DNA of 6,478 bases. It comes from Pseudomonadota bacterium. GTDB taxonomy: Bacteria > Pseudomonadota > Alphaproteobacteria > Rhizobiales > Rhizobiaceae. Within the stretch, counting starts at the first letter, position 1. The number at the start of each line of letters is the position of its first letter. The position numbers were made by a program, and so were the translations under genes. The notes under the pieces are model-generated. The model saw only the letters and a program-made list of their open reading frames with translations. It made no database searches and was not told the origin of the DNA. The stretch spans positions 1 to 6,478 of the forward strand of contig JAEWFU010000264.1 of the NCBI GenBank assembly GCA_023388675.1. The letters run 5' to 3'. This document shows positions 5,534-6,478 of the stretch, piece after piece.

Positions 5534-6409
5534 TTGGACGTCTTGCAGCTGATCGTCAGCGGTCTCGCCAATGGCTGTGTCTACGGCCTCGTCGCGATGG
5601 GCTTCGTGCTGATCTACAAGGCAACCGAAGCGGTGAATTTTGCCCAGGGCGATTTCATGATGCTCGGGGCTTTCATCTGTCTGGGGTTGACCAACCCGCA
5701 ATTCATGGGCCTGCCTTTCTGGATTTCGGTGCCCATCGCCATCGCCGCCATGGGCGCCTTCGGTTATGCGCTCGACCTCGTGGTGCTGCGTCGCATGTTC
5801 GGCCAGAGCCAGGTCGCGGTCATCATCCTGACGATTGCGCTCGGCTTCGTGCTGCGCTTCGCCGCCGGCCTGATATGGGGGCATGAACCGATCTCGCTGC
5901 AGACGCCGATGGCCGGCAAATACGTCCGCTTCGGCGGGCTCGTGCTCGGCCTCAACGAGCTGATCATCATCCTCGTAACGGTCGCGCTGACGGTCATCCT
6001 CTACTTCTACTTCAACCGCACCAAGCTCGGCGTGGCGATGCAGGCGTCGTCGCAGAACCAGCTTGCGGCCTACTACATGGGCATCCCCGTCAAGCGCATC
6101 CATTCGCTGATCTGGGCGCTGGCGGGCATGGTGGCGGCAGTGGCGGGCATCCTGTTCGCGTCCAAAGGGTCTATCGATCCGTCGATCGGCCTGCTGGGCA
6201 TCAAGGCGTTCGCTGCGGCCGTGATCGGCGGTTTCGGCTCGCTGCCCGGCGCGTTGCTGGGCGGGCTGATCGTCGGACTGCTGGAACCGTTCGCGTCACG
6301 ATACATCGCAGCGGGCTATTCGCAGATCATGCCCTACCTGCTGCTCTTCCTGATCCTCGTCTTCCGACCGCACGGCATCCTCGCCCAGGTCCACCAGAAG
6401 AAGGTGTGA
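5534..6409 (+). CDS. livH: Branched-chain amino acid-type ABC transporter permease, LivH family
   Basis: This is a 291-residue integral membrane protein of normal LivH length. It opens with VLQLIVSGLANGCVYGLVAM (3-22), typical of LivH. It continues with about eight hydrophobic segments, among them residues 41-52, 62-82, 95-115, 135-159, 192-210, 222-252 and 265-278. The motif EAVNFAQGDFMMLGAF (32-47) and the late KAFAAAVIGGFGSLPGALLGG stretch (224-244) are hallmarks of the permease family, the latter near the ATPase contact region. Start is a TTG at 5534 backed by AGGAGG. LivM-type coding begins 7 bases after the stop, so at least two permease genes are co-transcribed. Liv-type systems also import aromatic and other carboxylic acids. 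Next to acyl-CoA enzymes this one probably imports the organic acid degraded here, not leucine; that is inference from context. Confidence 0.93.
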   Translation: MDVLQLIVSGLANGCVYGLVAMGFVLIYKATEAVNFAQGDFMMLGAFICLGLTNPQFMGLPFWISVPIAIAAMGAFGYALDLVVLRRMFGQSQVAVIILTIALGFVLRFAAGLIWGHEPISLQTPMAGKYVRFGGLVLGLNELIIILVTVALTVILYFYFNRTKLGVAMQASSQNQLAAYYMGIPVKRIHSLIWALAGMVAAVAGILFASKGSIDPSIGLLGIKAFAAAVIGGFGSLPGALLGGLIVGLLEPFASRYIAAGYSQIMPYLLLFLILVFRPHGILAQVHQKKV

Positions 6410-6416
6410 GGCCGAC

Positions 6417-6478
6417 ATGCGGACGGTTTTCAAGACTTCCTACGACGCCGACATCAACCTCTTTCGTCACGGCGCGCA
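6417..6478 (+). CDS. livM: Branched-chain amino acid-type ABC transporter permease, LivM family (5' part)
   Basis: The first 20 codons lie in the window and the gene continues past its end. The visible protein, MRTVFKTSYDADINLFRHGA, is the hydrophilic cytoplasmic lead that precedes the first membrane helix in many LivM proteins from catabolic clusters. The start has GAGG at 6408-6411 with a 5-base spacer and follows the LivH stop by 7 bases. The assignment rests on this short opening plus the strict habit of livM following livH. The binding protein and the two ATPase genes (LivG, LivF) would be expected beyond the window, often with an acyl-CoA ligase. Confidence 0.78.
   Translation, partial: MRTVFKTSYDADINLFRHGA

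Noticed and set aside
5162..6103. 313-residue open frame on the minus strand across the MDR-LivH junction
   Set aside because: It spans two real genes and their gap, with a low-complexity charged translation and no ribosome site or domain.
1..6478. Mobile element, CRISPR array, tRNA/rRNA or phage genes
   Set aside because: No transposase, integrase, regular direct repeats, terminal inverted repeats or RNA-gene signatures were seen on either strand.

Overview
The window is GC-rich and densely coding, with short gaps or start/stop overlaps between genes, an alphaproteobacterial codon style and GTG/TTG as well as ATG starts. The protein families fit a soil or plant-associated alphaproteobacterium, probably of the Hyphomicrobiales (Rhizobiales). 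That placement is inferred from protein style; no rRNA or other taxonomic marker is present.

Two transcription units diverge from a short intergenic region at about 1354-1516. The leftward unit encodes, in order of transcription, a classical short-chain dehydrogenase/reductase (SDR, 541-1353), a MaoC/NodN-type hot-dog hydratase (36-530), and a third gene of which only the first 13 codons are inside the window (1-39). The rightward unit encodes a TetR-family repressor (1517-2161), an acyl-CoA dehydrogenase of the ACAD10/11-like type (2158-3408), a zinc-less NADPH:quinone oxidoreductase-like MDR enzyme (3410-4378), a second and divergent MDR enzyme (4392-5432), then after a 101-base gap a LivH-type ABC permease (5534-6409) and the beginning of its LivM partner (from 6417). 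The intergenic region carries a perfect 7-bp inverted repeat with a 6-bp spacer (1408-1427), next to a consensus TTGACA. It is the obvious candidate operator for the TetR protein, controlling both units.

Read together, this looks like an inducible uptake-and-catabolism locus for a carboxylic acid. The Liv-type transporter would bring the substrate in, a CoA ligase (not in the window) would activate it, and the acyl-CoA dehydrogenase, MaoC hydratase, SDR and MDR reductases would run a beta-oxidation-like sequence. The substrate cannot be read from the sequence. One testable idea is that it is a 4-hydroxy- or 4-oxo-acid route resembling the levulinate (lva) pathway. This rests on the ACAD10/11-like dehydrogenase, the SDR, and the possibility that the truncated gene at 1-39 is an APH-like phosphotransferase.

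No mobile element, CRISPR array, tRNA, rRNA or broken gene was seen. The components are known families. The parts worth a second look are the operator, the ACAD active-site variant, the second MDR with an eroded nucleotide-binding motif, and a GC hairpin in the 5433-5533 gap. I see no clear evidence for an entirely new system.
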